A DNA stretch of 64,000 nucleotides from Kitasatospora indigofera. GTDB lineage: Bacteria > Actinomycetota > Actinomycetes > Streptomycetales > Streptomycetaceae. Position 1 is the stretch's first letter, and each line of letters opens with the position of its first letter. The stretch is from positions 1 through 64,000 of the forward strand of contig NZ_BNBO01000033.1 in assembly GCF_014655955.1 (NCBI RefSeq), read 5' to 3'. The notes under the pieces were generated by a model, which saw only the letters and a list, made by a program, of their open reading frames with translations, ran no database searches and had not been told where the DNA came from. Of this stretch, positions 40,751 to 49,949 are shown one piece after another. Position numbers and translations under genes: made by a program.

Positions 40751-43123
40751 TCAGTCCAGCGACACGTCGCAGATCATCCGCCGCCGGTGGTCGACGATCC
40801 GCTCCGGGCCGGTGAGGTCGAGCCGGACGGTGTGCCGGACATCGGTGCTGGAGGCCGCCAGCCGCAGCTCCAGCGCCCCGGGCTCGACGATCCGCCGGCC
40901 GGACCGCCCGGTGAAGGAGGCCAGGTCGGCGTGGAAGCGGAAGCGCACCCGGCGGGCTTCGCCGGCGGACAGCGGGACCTTCGCGTAGCCGACCAGGCGC
41001 ACGTCCGGGCGGGTCGTCTGGGCGACCGGATCGTGCAGGTAGAGCTGCACCACCTCGGTCCCGTCGCGGTCACCGGTGTTGCGGACGGTGACCTCGACGT
41101 CCGTACTGCCGTCGGTGGGCAGCCCGCCGGTGCCCGCCGGGCCGGGCTCCCAGGCGAACGAGGTGTACGACAGCCCGTGCCCGAAGGGGAAGAGCGGGGT
41201 CGGGTCGAGGTTGCTGACCTCGTTGGCCAGGCCGAGCGGCGGCTGCAGGTAGGTCCACGGCTGACCGCCCGGTCCGCGCGGGACGCCGACCGGCAGCCGG
41301 CCGGACGGGTTGACCCGGCCGGAGAGGATCCGGGCGAGGGCGGGCCCGCCCTCCTCCCCCGGGAAGAACGCCTGGACCACGGCCGCCGGCCGGCCGGCCC
41401 ACCGGCCCAGCGCGTACGGCCGGCCGGTCAGCAGTACGAGCACGACCGGGGTGCCGGTGGCCAGCAGGGCGTCCAGCAGCTCCGCCTGGACGCCGGGCAG
41501 CGACAGGTCGGCCGCGTCGCAGCCCTCGCCGGAGGTGCCCCGCCCGAACAGTCCGGCGCGGTCGCCGAGCACGGCCACGCAGACGTCCGCGTCCCGGGCG
41601 GCCGCCACGGCGGCCGGGAGGTCCGACCGGCCGGGTCCGTCGACGTCGCAGCCCGGCGCGAACGTCACCTCGGCGGAGGGGAACTCGGCCCGGACCGCCT
41701 CCAGCACGGTCGGGATCGTGATGCCGAGCGGCACCCCGGGGTGCGAGACCCCGACATGGCCGGGGAAGGAGTAGCAGCCCAGCATGGCGAACGGGTCGTC
41801 GGCGCGCGGCCCGACCACGGCGATCCGGCCGGCGCCGGCCAGCGGCAGCGCTCCGTCCCGGTTGGCGAGCAGCACGACCGACTGCTCGGCCAGCCGCCGG
41901 GCCAGCGCGCGGTTGGCCGGCGAGTCCAGGTCCACGCTGCCGCGGACCGGCTCCGGTCCGCCGGGCCCGTCCGCGGCCCGGAGCGCGGGCGGGATCGGGG
42001 ACCAGTCGTGGTCGAGCAGCCCGAGCCGGCACTTCTGCAGCAGGACCCGGCGCAGCGCCCGGTCGACGAGCTCCTCGGCGACGGCGCCGTCGCGGACCGC
42101 CCCGACGAGGGCCTCGCCGTAGGCGCGGACGGTGGGGAGTTCCACGTCGACGCCGGCGGTCAGCGCGAGGCGGGCGGAGTCGGGCCGGTCCGCGGCGACC
42201 CGGTGCAGCGTCTCCAGGAACCCGATCCCGAAGTAGTCGGCGACCACCGTGCCGCCGAACCCCCAGGTGTCGCGGAGCAGTCCGGTCAGCAGGTCGGGGT
42301 CGGCGGCGGTGGGTACGCCGTCGATCTCGGCGTAGGAGTGCATCACCGAGTCGGCACCGCCCTCGTGGACGGCCATCTCGAACGGCGGCAGGACGACGTC
42401 GGCCAGCTCCCGCGCGCCGGCCCGGACCGGCGCCAGGTTGCGCGCGCCCGCCGAGGCCGAGTAGCCGGCGAAGTGCTTGAGCGTGGCGATGATCCCGGCC
42501 GACTGGAGGCCGCGCACGTAGGCCGTCCCGATGGTGCCCACCAGGTACGGGTCCTCGCCGATGGTCTCCTCCACCCGGCCCCAGCGCAGGTCGCGGACCA
42601 CGTCCAGCACGGGGGCGAGCCCCTGGTGCACGCCGACGCCGCGCATGTCCCGGCCGATCCGGTCGGCCATCTCGGCGACCAGGCCCGGATCGAAGGTGGC
42701 GCCCCAGGCGAGCGGGACGGGGTAGGCGGTCGCGCCCCAGGTGGTGAAGCCCGCGAGGCACTCCTCGTGCGCGAGCGCGGGGATGCCGAACCGGCCCGCG
42801 GCGACGACCTGTTGCTGGGCGCGGGCGAGGGCCAGGGCGCCGACGGCCGGGTCCACCGGCGCGGTGCCGAACGGCCGGGTCAGCTGGCCGAGGCCGCGGG
42901 TGATCAGGGCCGGGAGGTCGACCGGGTCGCACATCGCGTTCTGATGGGGGGCGACACCGTCCCCCGCGGAGTCGGCCCCCACCCAGACGCCGTACAGCTG
43001 GGCCGTCTTCTCCTCCAGGGTCATCCGGCCGATCAGGTCGTCGACCCGGGCCTGCGGGTCGAGCGAGGGGTCGCGCCAGGCGCCCGCGGCCGCCGGGGCG
43101 GGAGGGCTCGGATGGATCGCCAT
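40751..43123 (-). CDS. GH3 family beta-glycosidase (BxlA-like)
   Basis: A 790-residue glycoside hydrolase family 3 enzyme in three parts: the N-terminal TIM-barrel with VVADYFGIGFLE bearing the nucleophile Asp (about residue 290) and KHFAGYSASAG, the alpha/beta sandwich domain around residues 385-610, and a C-terminal fibronectin III-like domain (about 690-770). It lacks a signal peptide and so acts on imported oligosaccharides. It follows the sugar ABC transporter genes by 217 bases and resembles BxlA-type beta-xylosidases, but a beta-glucosidase cannot be excluded. Confidence 0.88.
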   Translation of the reverse strand: MAIHPSPPAPAAAGAWRDPSLDPQARVDDLIGRMTLEEKTAQLYGVWVGADSAGDGVAPHQNAMCDPVDLPALITRGLGQLTRPFGTAPVDPAVGALALARAQQQVVAAGRFGIPALAHEECLAGFTTWGATAYPVPLAWGATFDPGLVAEMADRIGRDMRGVGVHQGLAPVLDVVRDLRWGRVEETIGEDPYLVGTIGTAYVRGLQSAGIIATLKHFAGYSASAGARNLAPVRAGARELADVVLPPFEMAVHEGGADSVMHSYAEIDGVPTAADPDLLTGLLRDTWGFGGTVVADYFGIGFLETLHRVAADRPDSARLALTAGVDVELPTVRAYGEALVGAVRDGAVAEELVDRALRRVLLQKCRLGLLDHDWSPIPPALRAADGPGGPEPVRGSVDLDSPANRALARRLAEQSVVLLANRDGALPLAGAGRIAVVGPRADDPFAMLGCYSFPGHVGVSHPGVPLGITIPTVLEAVRAEFPSAEVTFAPGCDVDGPGRSDLPAAVAAARDADVCVAVLGDRAGLFGRGTSGEGCDAADLSLPGVQAELLDALLATGTPVVLVLLTGRPYALGRWAGRPAAVVQAFFPGEEGGPALARILSGRVNPSGRLPVGVPRGPGGQPWTYLQPPLGLANEVSNLDPTPLFPFGHGLSYTSFAWEPGPAGTGGLPTDGSTDVEVTVRNTGDRDGTEVVQLYLHDPVAQTTRPDVRLVGYAKVPLSAGEARRVRFRFHADLASFTGRSGRRIVEPGALELRLAASSTDVRHTVRLDLTGPERIVDHRRRMICDVSLD

Positions 43124-43340
43124 CGAATGGGGTTCCTCTCGGGGGACGTTGTCGAGGTCGACGACGGAGTGGTGGTGGACGGCGCGCCCCGGGGCACGGC
43201 GCGGTGGACGGCACGGCGCCGGGTGCCGGACGACGCGGTGCGGTGGGCGGCGCCGTGCGGGCCGGGGCGGGGAGGGGACGAGGGGCAGGGGCGGAGCGGG
43301 CAGGGGCGGAGCGGGGCTGCGGCAGCGGGCGGCGGCCGGT

Positions 43341-44207
43341 TCAGCCCTTGACCGCCCCCGTCATCCCGCCGACGATCCGGCGTTCGGCGAAGACGAAGAA
43401 CGCCAGGGCCGGCAGCATCGAGAGCGCGGTGAAGGCCAGGATGCTGGCGGTGTCCTGCGAGTACTGCGACTGGAAGGTGGCCACGCCGAGCGGCAGCGTG
43501 AAGTGCGACTGGTCGTTGAAGACCAGCAGCGGGAGCTGGTAGCCGTTCCAGCTGCCGAGGAACGCCAGCACGGCGACGGTGACCAGCGCCGGGCGGGCCA
43601 GCGGCAGCAGGATCCGCCAGAAGAAGCCCAGCCGGGTGCAGCCGTCCACCGCGGCGGCGTCCTCGATCTCGCCCGGGATCGCCGCCATGAACGGGCGCAG
43701 CACGACGATCGTCACCGGCAGCCCGAAGGCTGCCTGCGGCAGGGCCACCCCGTACCAGGTCTCCAGCAGGTGGAGCTGGCGCAGCAGCAGGTAGACCGGC
43801 AGGGAGGCGACGCCCAGCGGGAAGAGCAGCCCGACGGCGAACAGCGTGTACAGGCCCTCCCGGCCGCGGAAGGCGTACCGCGACAGCGCGTAGGCCGCCA
43901 TCGCTCCCAGCACCACCGTCAGGGCGGTCGCGGTCACCGCGATGACCGTGCTGTTGAACAGGAACCGCCAGAAGGACGAGGAACCGAGGATCCTGGTGTA
44001 GTTGGCGAACACCCAGGGGTGCGGCCAGCCCGTCGGGTGGGCGTTGATCTGGGCGTTGGTGCGGAAGCCTCCCAGGACGACGAAGAGCAGCGGCACGGCG
44101 GTGACGCCGACCACGGCCAGCGCGGCCAGGTAGCGGGCGGCGGTGGAGAGCGGGGTGCCGGGGCGGCGGCCGGGCGCGGACGCCCGGCGCGGGGCGATGA
44201 GGGCCAT
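43341..44207 (-). CDS. Sugar ABC transporter permease (MalG-type)
   Basis: A 288-residue CUT1 permease with six transmembrane helices. The EAA loop is EIEDAAAVDGCTRLGFFWRILLPLARPA near residues 185-212. The ATG at 44207 starts five bases after the upstream permease stop; a long frame reaching 44672 is an antisense-like extension. It forms the channel together with the other permease. A Gly/Ala-rich 217-base gap with degenerate repeats separates it from the GH3 gene. Confidence 0.92.
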   Translation of the reverse strand: MALIAPRRASAPGRRPGTPLSTAARYLAALAVVGVTAVPLLFVVLGGFRTNAQINAHPTGWPHPWVFANYTRILGSSSFWRFLFNSTVIAVTATALTVVLGAMAAYALSRYAFRGREGLYTLFAVGLLFPLGVASLPVYLLLRQLHLLETWYGVALPQAAFGLPVTIVVLRPFMAAIPGEIEDAAAVDGCTRLGFFWRILLPLARPALVTVAVLAFLGSWNGYQLPLLVFNDQSHFTLPLGVATFQSQYSQDTASILAFTALSMLPALAFFVFAERRIVGGMTGAVKG

Positions 44208-44212
44208 GGGGA

Positions 44213-45214
44213 TCAGTCGACCCTTCCGGACAGGGCTCCGGCGGTGTCGCGTCGCAACGCGAAGCGCTGGTAGAGCAGGGCGAAGACGAAACAGACCGCG
44301 AACAGGAGCACCGCGACCGCGCTGCCGTACCCGAACTGGTACCGGCGGAAGCCGCGGTCGATGACGTAGGTGGCCATCGTGGCGGACGAGCCGGCCGGGC
44401 CGCCGAGCGTCATGATCCAGACCAGTTCGAACAGTTGCAGGGATCCGATCACCGACAGGAAGATCCAGATCCGGATGGTCGGGCCGAGCAGCGGCAGCAC
44501 GATCTTGCGGGTCGTCTGCCACTGGGTGGCGCCGTCCAGGGCGGCCGCCTCGCGCAGTTCGGCCGGCACTCCTTGCAGGCCGGCCAGGAAGAGGATCACG
44601 CCGAAGCCGATGTACTTCCAGGTGGCGACGACGAACAGGGTGTAGAGCACCAGGTGCTGGTCGGCGAGCCACTCGTGCACCAGGCCGTCCAGGCCGACGC
44701 TGCGCAGGCCCTCGTCCACCGCGCCGCCCGGCTGGAGCATGACCAGCCAGGCGACGGCCGTGATCGCCTCGGACAGCACGTACGGGGTGAAGGCGATCAG
44801 CCGCAGGACCGCCCGGCCGCGGAACCGGCCGTTGAGCAGCAGGGCGAGTCCCAGGGTCAGCGGCAGCTGGACCACGACCGACAGGGCGGCGAACTGCAGG
44901 TTGTGCCGGACGGCGCCCTGGAACATCGGGTCGGCCAGGGCCTTGGTGTAGTTGGCGAAGCCGACCAGCCTGGTCGGCGGCCCGAAGCCGTTCCAGTCGA
45001 AGAAGCTGTAGTAGACGGCCGCCGCGATGGACACCAGCACGAACAGGACGAACAGCACCAGCGCCGGGGTGAGCAGCAGGGCCAGCTCCCAGCGGCTGCG
45101 GACGCTCAGCCGGCGCCCGCTGCGCCTCCTGCCCTGCGGCGCGGCCGCGCCGGCGCCGGGCGGTCCCGGACGGGCGCCGGTGCGGGCGGCGTCCGCGTGG
45201 TCGAGGGTGGTCAT
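44213..45214 (-). CDS. Sugar ABC transporter permease (MalF-type)
   Basis: A 333-residue CUT1 permease. The first 40 residues are basic and Ala/Pro-rich, followed by six predicted transmembrane helices (first about 45-70). The EAA loop is LREAAALDGATQWQTTRKIVLPLLGP near residues 215-240. It begins two bases after the stop of the binding-protein gene and ends five bases before the second permease, so all three are co-transcribed. Confidence 0.92.
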   Translation of the reverse strand: MTTLDHADAARTGARPGPPGAGAAAPQGRRRSGRRLSVRSRWELALLLTPALVLFVLFVLVSIAAAVYYSFFDWNGFGPPTRLVGFANYTKALADPMFQGAVRHNLQFAALSVVVQLPLTLGLALLLNGRFRGRAVLRLIAFTPYVLSEAITAVAWLVMLQPGGAVDEGLRSVGLDGLVHEWLADQHLVLYTLFVVATWKYIGFGVILFLAGLQGVPAELREAAALDGATQWQTTRKIVLPLLGPTIRIWIFLSVIGSLQLFELVWIMTLGGPAGSSATMATYVIDRGFRRYQFGYGSAVAVLLFAVCFVFALLYQRFALRRDTAGALSGRVD

Positions 45215-45216
45215 GG

Positions 45217-46494
45217 TCAGCCTGCCGAGTTCACGGCCCGGGCGACCGATCCGGCGTCCCCCTGGCCGGCGAAGAGGTTCGCCACGGCGTCGTTGAGCGC
45301 CTGGCCGGCCGCCGTGGGCAGCGCGACGTCGAAGTACACCTGCACGTAGCTCGCCTTGGAGTTGTAGGTGAAGACCTCCTTGACCACCGGGTCCTTGATC
45401 GCGGCCTCCGCCGCCGGGTTGACCGGGATGGTGGCCGCCCCGGAGCTGATCAGGTCGGTCTGCACCTCGGCGCTGGTCAGGTACTTGAGCAGGTCCACGC
45501 AGGCGTCGGCCTGCTTGACGGTGCAGGAGAAGCCGTCACCGCCGCCGAGCGCGACCGACGGGTCGCCCGCCGCGCCGGCGATCGAAGGGAAGGGGAACCA
45601 GCCGAGCTCGGCCTTGTAGGCGGGGTCGGCGGTCAGGCCCTGCATCACGCCCGGGTTCCAGTCGCCCTGCAGCTCCATCGCGGCCTGGCCGGCAGCGACC
45701 ATGCCGGCCGAGCTGCCGGTGCCCTGCTGGGCGGGCGTCCCGTTGAAACCGGGCTGGAAGGGCTTCAGCGCGATCAGGTCGATCACGTCCTGGCCCGCCC
45801 GGGTGAAGCACTGATCGGTGAACTTCGCCTTCGCCACCGAGGACTTGAGCGTCTCGACACTGCACTCGCGGACGGCGAAGTAGTTGTAGTAGAAGGCGTC
45901 GGGCCAGCGGTCCTTGCCGCCGAGGGCGATCGGGACGGTGCCCGCGGCCTTCAGCGCGGTGACGGCGGACTTCAGTTCGTCCAGGGTGGCCGGTGCCTTG
46001 GTGATGCCGGCCTTGGCGAACAGGTCCTTGCGGTACCAGAAGCCGACCACGTGCGAGGCGTAGGGGACGCCGTACTGCTTGCCGTCCGACGCCCAGCCCT
46101 GGGCCGCCGGCCCGAGGTCCTTGATCCAGCCCTTGGTGCGGTCGGTGATGTCCGCGACCCGGCCGGACCCGGCCTGGGTGGCCAGCAGGCCGCCGCCCTG
46201 GTTGAAGTAGACGCCCGGCGGGTTGTCCGACTGCAGGGCCAGCGGGACCTTGGTGGGGAACTGCTCGTTCTGGATCGGGACCACGTCGAGCTTCGCACCC
46301 GGGTGCGCCTTCTCGTAGGCCGCGGCGGCACGCTCCCAGACCGACTTCAGCGGGTCCTGGGTGCCGTTGTGCCACCAGGTCGTGGCGCCGCCGGCGGCGT
46401 CCGACCCGGAGCTGCCGCCGCTGCCGCAGGCCGTGACCAGGGCGAGGGCCGCCGCCATGACCAGGGCGCCGTACGTACGTCTGCGAATGGACAT
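45217..46494 (-). CDS. Sugar-binding lipoprotein, family 1 (BxlE-like)
   Basis: A 425-residue extracellular solute-binding protein with a lipobox (LVTAC, Cys near residue 23). The mature part has TTWWHNGTQDPLKSVWE, VVPIQNEQFPTKVPLAL, AAMELQGDWNPGVMQGL and GGGDGFSCTVKQ. The pattern resembles streptomycete BxlE-type xylobiose/oligosaccharide-binding proteins. A GGAGGA site precedes the ATG, and a CGAAAGTTTCG operator lies 28 bases upstream of the start. It is the first gene of a four-gene uptake and degradation unit; no ATPase is included. Confidence 0.9.
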   Translation of the reverse strand: MSIRRRTYGALVMAAALALVTACGSGGSSGSDAAGGATTWWHNGTQDPLKSVWERAAAAYEKAHPGAKLDVVPIQNEQFPTKVPLALQSDNPPGVYFNQGGGLLATQAGSGRVADITDRTKGWIKDLGPAAQGWASDGKQYGVPYASHVVGFWYRKDLFAKAGITKAPATLDELKSAVTALKAAGTVPIALGGKDRWPDAFYYNYFAVRECSVETLKSSVAKAKFTDQCFTRAGQDVIDLIALKPFQPGFNGTPAQQGTGSSAGMVAAGQAAMELQGDWNPGVMQGLTADPAYKAELGWFPFPSIAGAAGDPSVALGGGDGFSCTVKQADACVDLLKYLTSAEVQTDLISSGAATIPVNPAAEAAIKDPVVKEVFTYNSKASYVQVYFDVALPTAAGQALNDAVANLFAGQGDAGSVARAVNSAG

Positions 46495-46521
46495 TGCTTC
46501 CTCCGTGACAGTCGCTCATTG

Positions 46522-46532
46522 CGAAAGTTTCG
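46522..46532. promoter_or_regulatory. CGAAAGTTTCG operator, transporter operon
   Basis: A perfect 11-bp dyad (CGAAA-G-TTTCG) 28 bases before the binding-protein start codon. A LacI-type regulator gene is divergent from it. An identical copy is upstream of the polysaccharide deacetylase gene. Confidence 0.72.
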
Positions 46533-46752
46533 ATATTGCGTCGACGTGCGGAGCAACCGGCGCTCGGGCCGACCCGCACCGGAGGCCGACGTGAATCCTC
46601 AGGACCCCGTACGCCGGGGCCCTGAGGCCGTCGGGCCGTTGCGCCGTGGGGACACCCTGGGCCACCGGGGCCGGAGCCCCGGAGCCCGGGCGGTACCGGG
46701 CGGTTGAGACCCGGGGACCCGAACGAACCTGGCGAATGTTTCAGTAATTTCT

Positions 46753-46763
46753 CGAACGTTTCG
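46753..46763. promoter_or_regulatory. Degenerate CGAAcgTTTCG operator, LacI gene promoter
   Basis: CGAACGTTTCG is an imperfect copy of the operator, 115 bases before the LacI regulator start. It would allow autoregulation. The 383-base divergent region 46495-46877 otherwise shows no gene. Confidence 0.45.
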
Positions 46764-46877
46764 GGAAAGCTACGGCGCCACCCGGACGGAGTCAAGAGCC
46801 CTGACAGGACCGCTCGCGATCGGCGGACGAGCGTCCGGCCCGCCGCCAGGAGGGGCCCAGGGGCTACCATTCCTGCC

Positions 46878-47939
46878 ATGAGCGCTGGAGAGATCGAGTT
46901 GGGAAGCGGCGAGGTGACCGACCTCGGCGAGGGTTCGGACAACACGCCGACGCTGTCGGAGATCGCCCGCGCCGCCGGCGTTTCGGCCCCGACAGTTTCG
47001 AAAGTGCTCAACGGGCGCACCGATGTCGCACCGAAGACCCGGGCCCGGGTCGAGGAGCAGTTGCGCGAGCTCGGGTACCAGCGCCGGCGCAGCACCGCGC
47101 AGCCGTCCCGCCTGCTCGACCTGGTCTTCCACGAGCTGGACAGCGCCTGGGCGGTGGAGGTGATCCGCGGGGTGGAGAACGTCGCCCGCGCGGAGGACCT
47201 GAGCATCGTGCTCTCCGAATCGGCCGGCCGCCTCACCCCCGGCCAGACCTGGGTCGACGGCGTCCTCGCCCGGCGCCCGGCCGGGGTGGTGCTCGTCCTG
47301 TCCGACCTCGACGCCGGCCAGCGGAACCAACTGACCAGCCGCGGAATCCCGTTCGTGGTGATGGACCCGGCCGGCGACCCGGCCGACGGAGTGCCCTCGG
47401 TCGGCACCAACAACTGGCACGGCGGGCTGGCCGCCACCCGCCATCTGCTGGAACTCGGGCACCGCAGGATCGCCATGGTCGGCGGTCCGTCCGGCATGAT
47501 GTGCAGCCGGGCCCGCCTCGACGGCTACCGGACCGCCCTGGAGACGGCCCGGATCCCGGTCGACCCGCGGCTGGTCCGGGAGGGGGACTTCCACCACGAG
47601 GCCGGCTACACCGCCGGCCGGGAGCTGCTGACCCTCCCCGACCGCCCCACGGCCGTCTTCGCCGGCAACGACCTCCAGGCCCTCGGCCTGTACGAGGCCG
47701 CCCGCGAGCTGGGGCTGCGGATCCCGGAGGACCTCAGCGTGGTCGGCTTCGACGACCTGCCGCTCGCCCGCTGGGTCGGGCCGCCGCTGACCACGGTGCG
47801 CCAGCCCCTGGTCGAGATGGCCGAGACGGCCGCGCGGCTCGCCGTCGACCTCGGCCGCGGGCGCCAACCCGCCGCGACCAGGGTGGACATCGCCACCAGC
47901 CTGGTGGTCCGGAGCAGCACCGCCGCGCCGCCCGCCTGA
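46878..47939 (+). CDS. LacI family repressor (BxlR-like)
   Basis: A 353-residue LacI/GalR protein. An unusual 25-residue acidic N-terminus precedes the helix-turn-helix (TLSEIARAAGVSAPTVSKVLNGRTDVAPKTR, about 24-54) and the effector domain (VEVIRGVENVARAEDLSIVL onward, with the C-terminal VVGFDDLPLARWVGPPLTTVRQP). It is divergent from the sugar-binding-protein operon. The CGAAAGTTTCG dyads before that operon and before the deacetylase are probably its operators. The streptomycete BxlR repressor, which responds to xylobiose, is a reasonable model. Confidence 0.9.
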   Translation: MSAGEIELGSGEVTDLGEGSDNTPTLSEIARAAGVSAPTVSKVLNGRTDVAPKTRARVEEQLRELGYQRRRSTAQPSRLLDLVFHELDSAWAVEVIRGVENVARAEDLSIVLSESAGRLTPGQTWVDGVLARRPAGVVLVLSDLDAGQRNQLTSRGIPFVVMDPAGDPADGVPSVGTNNWHGGLAATRHLLELGHRRIAMVGGPSGMMCSRARLDGYRTALETARIPVDPRLVREGDFHHEAGYTAGRELLTLPDRPTAVFAGNDLQALGLYEAARELGLRIPEDLSVVGFDDLPLARWVGPPLTTVRQPLVEMAETAARLAVDLGRGRQPAATRVDIATSLVVRSSTAAPPA

Positions 47940-48059
47940 GGCTCCCGGGCCGTGGCCCGGGCCCGCCGGACGGACCCCGGGGTACCTGACGGGCACCGGG
48001 GCACCGCCGCCCGGGCGGCGCGCCGGGCCGGGCCTTCGCCTGCCCTTCGAGAACGATCC

Positions 48060-48070
48060 CGAAAGTTTCG
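48060..48070. promoter_or_regulatory. CGAAAGTTTCG operator upstream of the deacetylase
   Basis: Identical to the 11-bp dyad upstream of the sugar transporter operon, 113 bases before the deacetylase start and 121 bases after the LacI gene stop. It suggests that the deacetylase has its own LacI-controlled promoter. Confidence 0.65.
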
Positions 48071-48182
48071 AACCCGCTGCGCCCTCCCTCCGCCGCCGTC
48101 CTGCAACGGTCCACCCGCCCGGGCCCGGCCGGACCGCGCCGCCGGCCACCACCCCGTCCCGCCGACCCCAGGTGCAGGCAGC

Positions 48183-48833
48183 ATGAACCCTTCGCCCCCA
48201 CCCGCCACCGTCGCCCTGACCTTCGACGACGGGCCGCACCCCGACTCCACGCCCGCCCTGCTCGCGATCCTGGCCGCCGGCGGCCGGCCGGCCACCTTCT
48301 TCCTCCGGGGCGACCAGGCCGAACGCCACCCCGGCCTGGTCCGGGAGATCCACCGTGCGGGCTTCGGGATCGGCAACCACAGCTTCAGCCACCCGCACCT
48401 GACGGGGCTGCGGCCGGCCGGGATCGCAGCCGAGATCGAACGCACCCAGCGCACCCTGTCCCGGCTGACCGGGACCCGGCCGACCCTGTTCCGCCCGCCC
48501 TACGGCGAGAGCGACCCGGTGGTCCGGGCGGCGGCCGCCGCGGCCGGCCTGACCGAAGTCCTCTGGACGGTGGACACCCGCGACTGGGCCGGCGCCGACC
48601 CGGCCGGCATCGCCGGGGCCGTCGCGGCGGCCCGGCCCGGTGACGTCGTCCTGCTGCACGACAGCGGACGACGGAACACCGTCGACGCCCTCCCCCTCGT
48701 CCTGGCCGCCCTCGCCCGCCGAGGGCTGAGCCCCGGACCGCTCGCACCCGGCCGCCCCGCACCCGGCCACCCCGCACCCAGCCACCCCGCACCCAGCCAC
48801 CCCGCCGCCGGGACCCCCGCCGCAGGAACCTGA
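48183..48833 (+). CDS. Polysaccharide deacetylase (NodB/CE4), probable acetyl-xylooligosaccharide esterase
   Basis: A 216-residue CE4 enzyme with intact metal and catalytic motifs: TFDDGPH (motif 1), HSFSHPHL (motif 2, H-x3-H), RPPYGES (motif 3), TRDW and LLHDSG. It lacks a signal peptide, unlike secreted acetylxylan esterases, and ends in a Pro/His/Ala repeat tail (HPAPSHPAPSHPA). The operator match with the bxl-like operon suggests that it removes acetyl groups from imported oligosaccharides; that is inference. The ATG at 48183 has no strong ribosome binding site. Confidence 0.85.
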   Translation: MNPSPPPATVALTFDDGPHPDSTPALLAILAAGGRPATFFLRGDQAERHPGLVREIHRAGFGIGNHSFSHPHLTGLRPAGIAAEIERTQRTLSRLTGTRPTLFRPPYGESDPVVRAAAAAAGLTEVLWTVDTRDWAGADPAGIAGAVAAARPGDVVLLHDSGRRNTVDALPLVLAALARRGLSPGPLAPGRPAPGHPAPSHPAPSHPAAGTPAAGT

Positions 48834-48921
48834 ACGGCCCGCGGAGCACCCCGGGCCGCGGACCGGCCGGCAACCACCCCCTGGCCACCCCGATCCGCCG
48901 CCGACGAATTAGGGTGACGGC

Positions 48922-49809
48922 ATGGCTTCCCGTACCCCGCCGGTGGCGCCCAGGTCCGCGAGCACGCCGGTCGACGGCGGCCCCGGCCGGGCCGTCCCCC
49001 GCGCGACCGCCGCCGCCCCGGCAGGCACCGACGCGGCGGGTACCGCTCCCGCCGGCGCCGCGCAGGGCGGGGCCGACCGGCCGCGCCGCCGGCTCAGCGT
49101 GGACGAGCGCCGCGAGCAGCTGATCGCCGTCGCCCTGCAACTGTTCAGCCTCCGCCCGCCGGAGGAGGTGTCGATCGACGACATCGCGGCGGCGGCCGGC
49201 GCCTCCCGGCCGCTGGTGTACCACTACTTCCCCGGCAAGCAGGCGCTGTACGAGGAGTCGCTGCGCCGGGCCGGGCAGGAGCTGGCCGGGCGGTTCGAGG
49301 AGCCGGCCGCCGGCCCGCTGTCGGAGCGGCTGTACCGGGTGATGGGCCGCTACCTGGACTACGTGGACAGCCACGGTCCGGGCTTCGCCGCGCTGCTGCG
49401 CGGCGGTTCGGTCGCCGCCAGCCCGGGGACGAACGCCGTGATCGACCAGGTCCGGCGGGCCGCGCACGACCAGATCCTGCTGCACCTGGCCGTCGCCGAG
49501 CCCAGCGCCGGACTGCGGCTGACCGTCCGGGCCTGGATCGCCAACGCGGAGATCACCTCGCTGGAGTGGCTGGCCGACCGCGCCGTGCCGCGCGAGGACC
49601 TGCAACTGCGCCTGGTTCAGGAGTTCATCGCCTCCCTGACCCTGACCGCCGCCCGCGAGCCCGCGCTGGCCGTCGAACTGGCCGGGTACTTCGCGGAGGA
49701 GCGGCCGGACGGCCCGACCGGCCGGCTGGTCCGCGAACTGGCCGGCCTGTTCGGCGTACCGGGCCTGGCCGACACGGTGGCACGGCTGGCCGCTCCGCCG
49801 TCCGCCTGA
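48922..49809 (+). CDS. TetR/AcrR family regulator with extended N-terminus
   Basis: A 295-residue protein. About 57 Ala/Gly/Pro-rich residues precede a standard TetR DNA-binding domain (RREQLIAVALQLFSLRPPEEVSIDDIAAAAGASRPLVYHYFPGK, about 63-106) and a helical ligand domain. The start may be later than the ATG at 48922, because the extension is low-complexity. It lies between the deacetylase and the repeat-protein gene; neither is an obvious target. Confidence 0.85.
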   Translation: MASRTPPVAPRSASTPVDGGPGRAVPRATAAAPAGTDAAGTAPAGAAQGGADRPRRRLSVDERREQLIAVALQLFSLRPPEEVSIDDIAAAAGASRPLVYHYFPGKQALYEESLRRAGQELAGRFEEPAAGPLSERLYRVMGRYLDYVDSHGPGFAALLRGGSVAASPGTNAVIDQVRRAAHDQILLHLAVAEPSAGLRLTVRAWIANAEITSLEWLADRAVPREDLQLRLVQEFIASLTLTAAREPALAVELAGYFAEERPDGPTGRLVRELAGLFGVPGLADTVARLAAPPSA

Positions 49810-49885
49810 CCGGCCCTCCGGCGACGGCCCGGCACCGCCCGCCCCCGGCCGCCCGGTCCGCTTCGGCTTCAGCTGGGACGGCGGC

Positions 49886-49914
49886 GTCTGATAGAAATTG
49901 AGCGCATCTCAGAC
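49886..49914. promoter_or_regulatory. Inverted repeat before the repeat-protein gene
   Basis: GTCTGA (49886-49891) and TCAGAC (49909-49914) are inverted with a 17-base AT-rich spacer, 36 bases before the start codon at 49950. It could be a promoter operator or a leader hairpin. Confidence 0.35.
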
Positions 49915-49949
49915 GATCACGAACGCAGTAGAGCGGGGGGCTCGCCACC

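Noticed and set aside
40400..43351. Open frame of 983 codons antisense to the GH3 gene
   Set aside because: Complementary to an intact GH3 enzyme with catalytic motifs; no independent support.
46522..46532. CebR/cellobiose-type assignment of the second sugar operon
   Set aside because: The CebR operator TGGGAGCGCTCCCA is not seen; the CGAAA/TTTCG dyad fits the Bxl-like type better.
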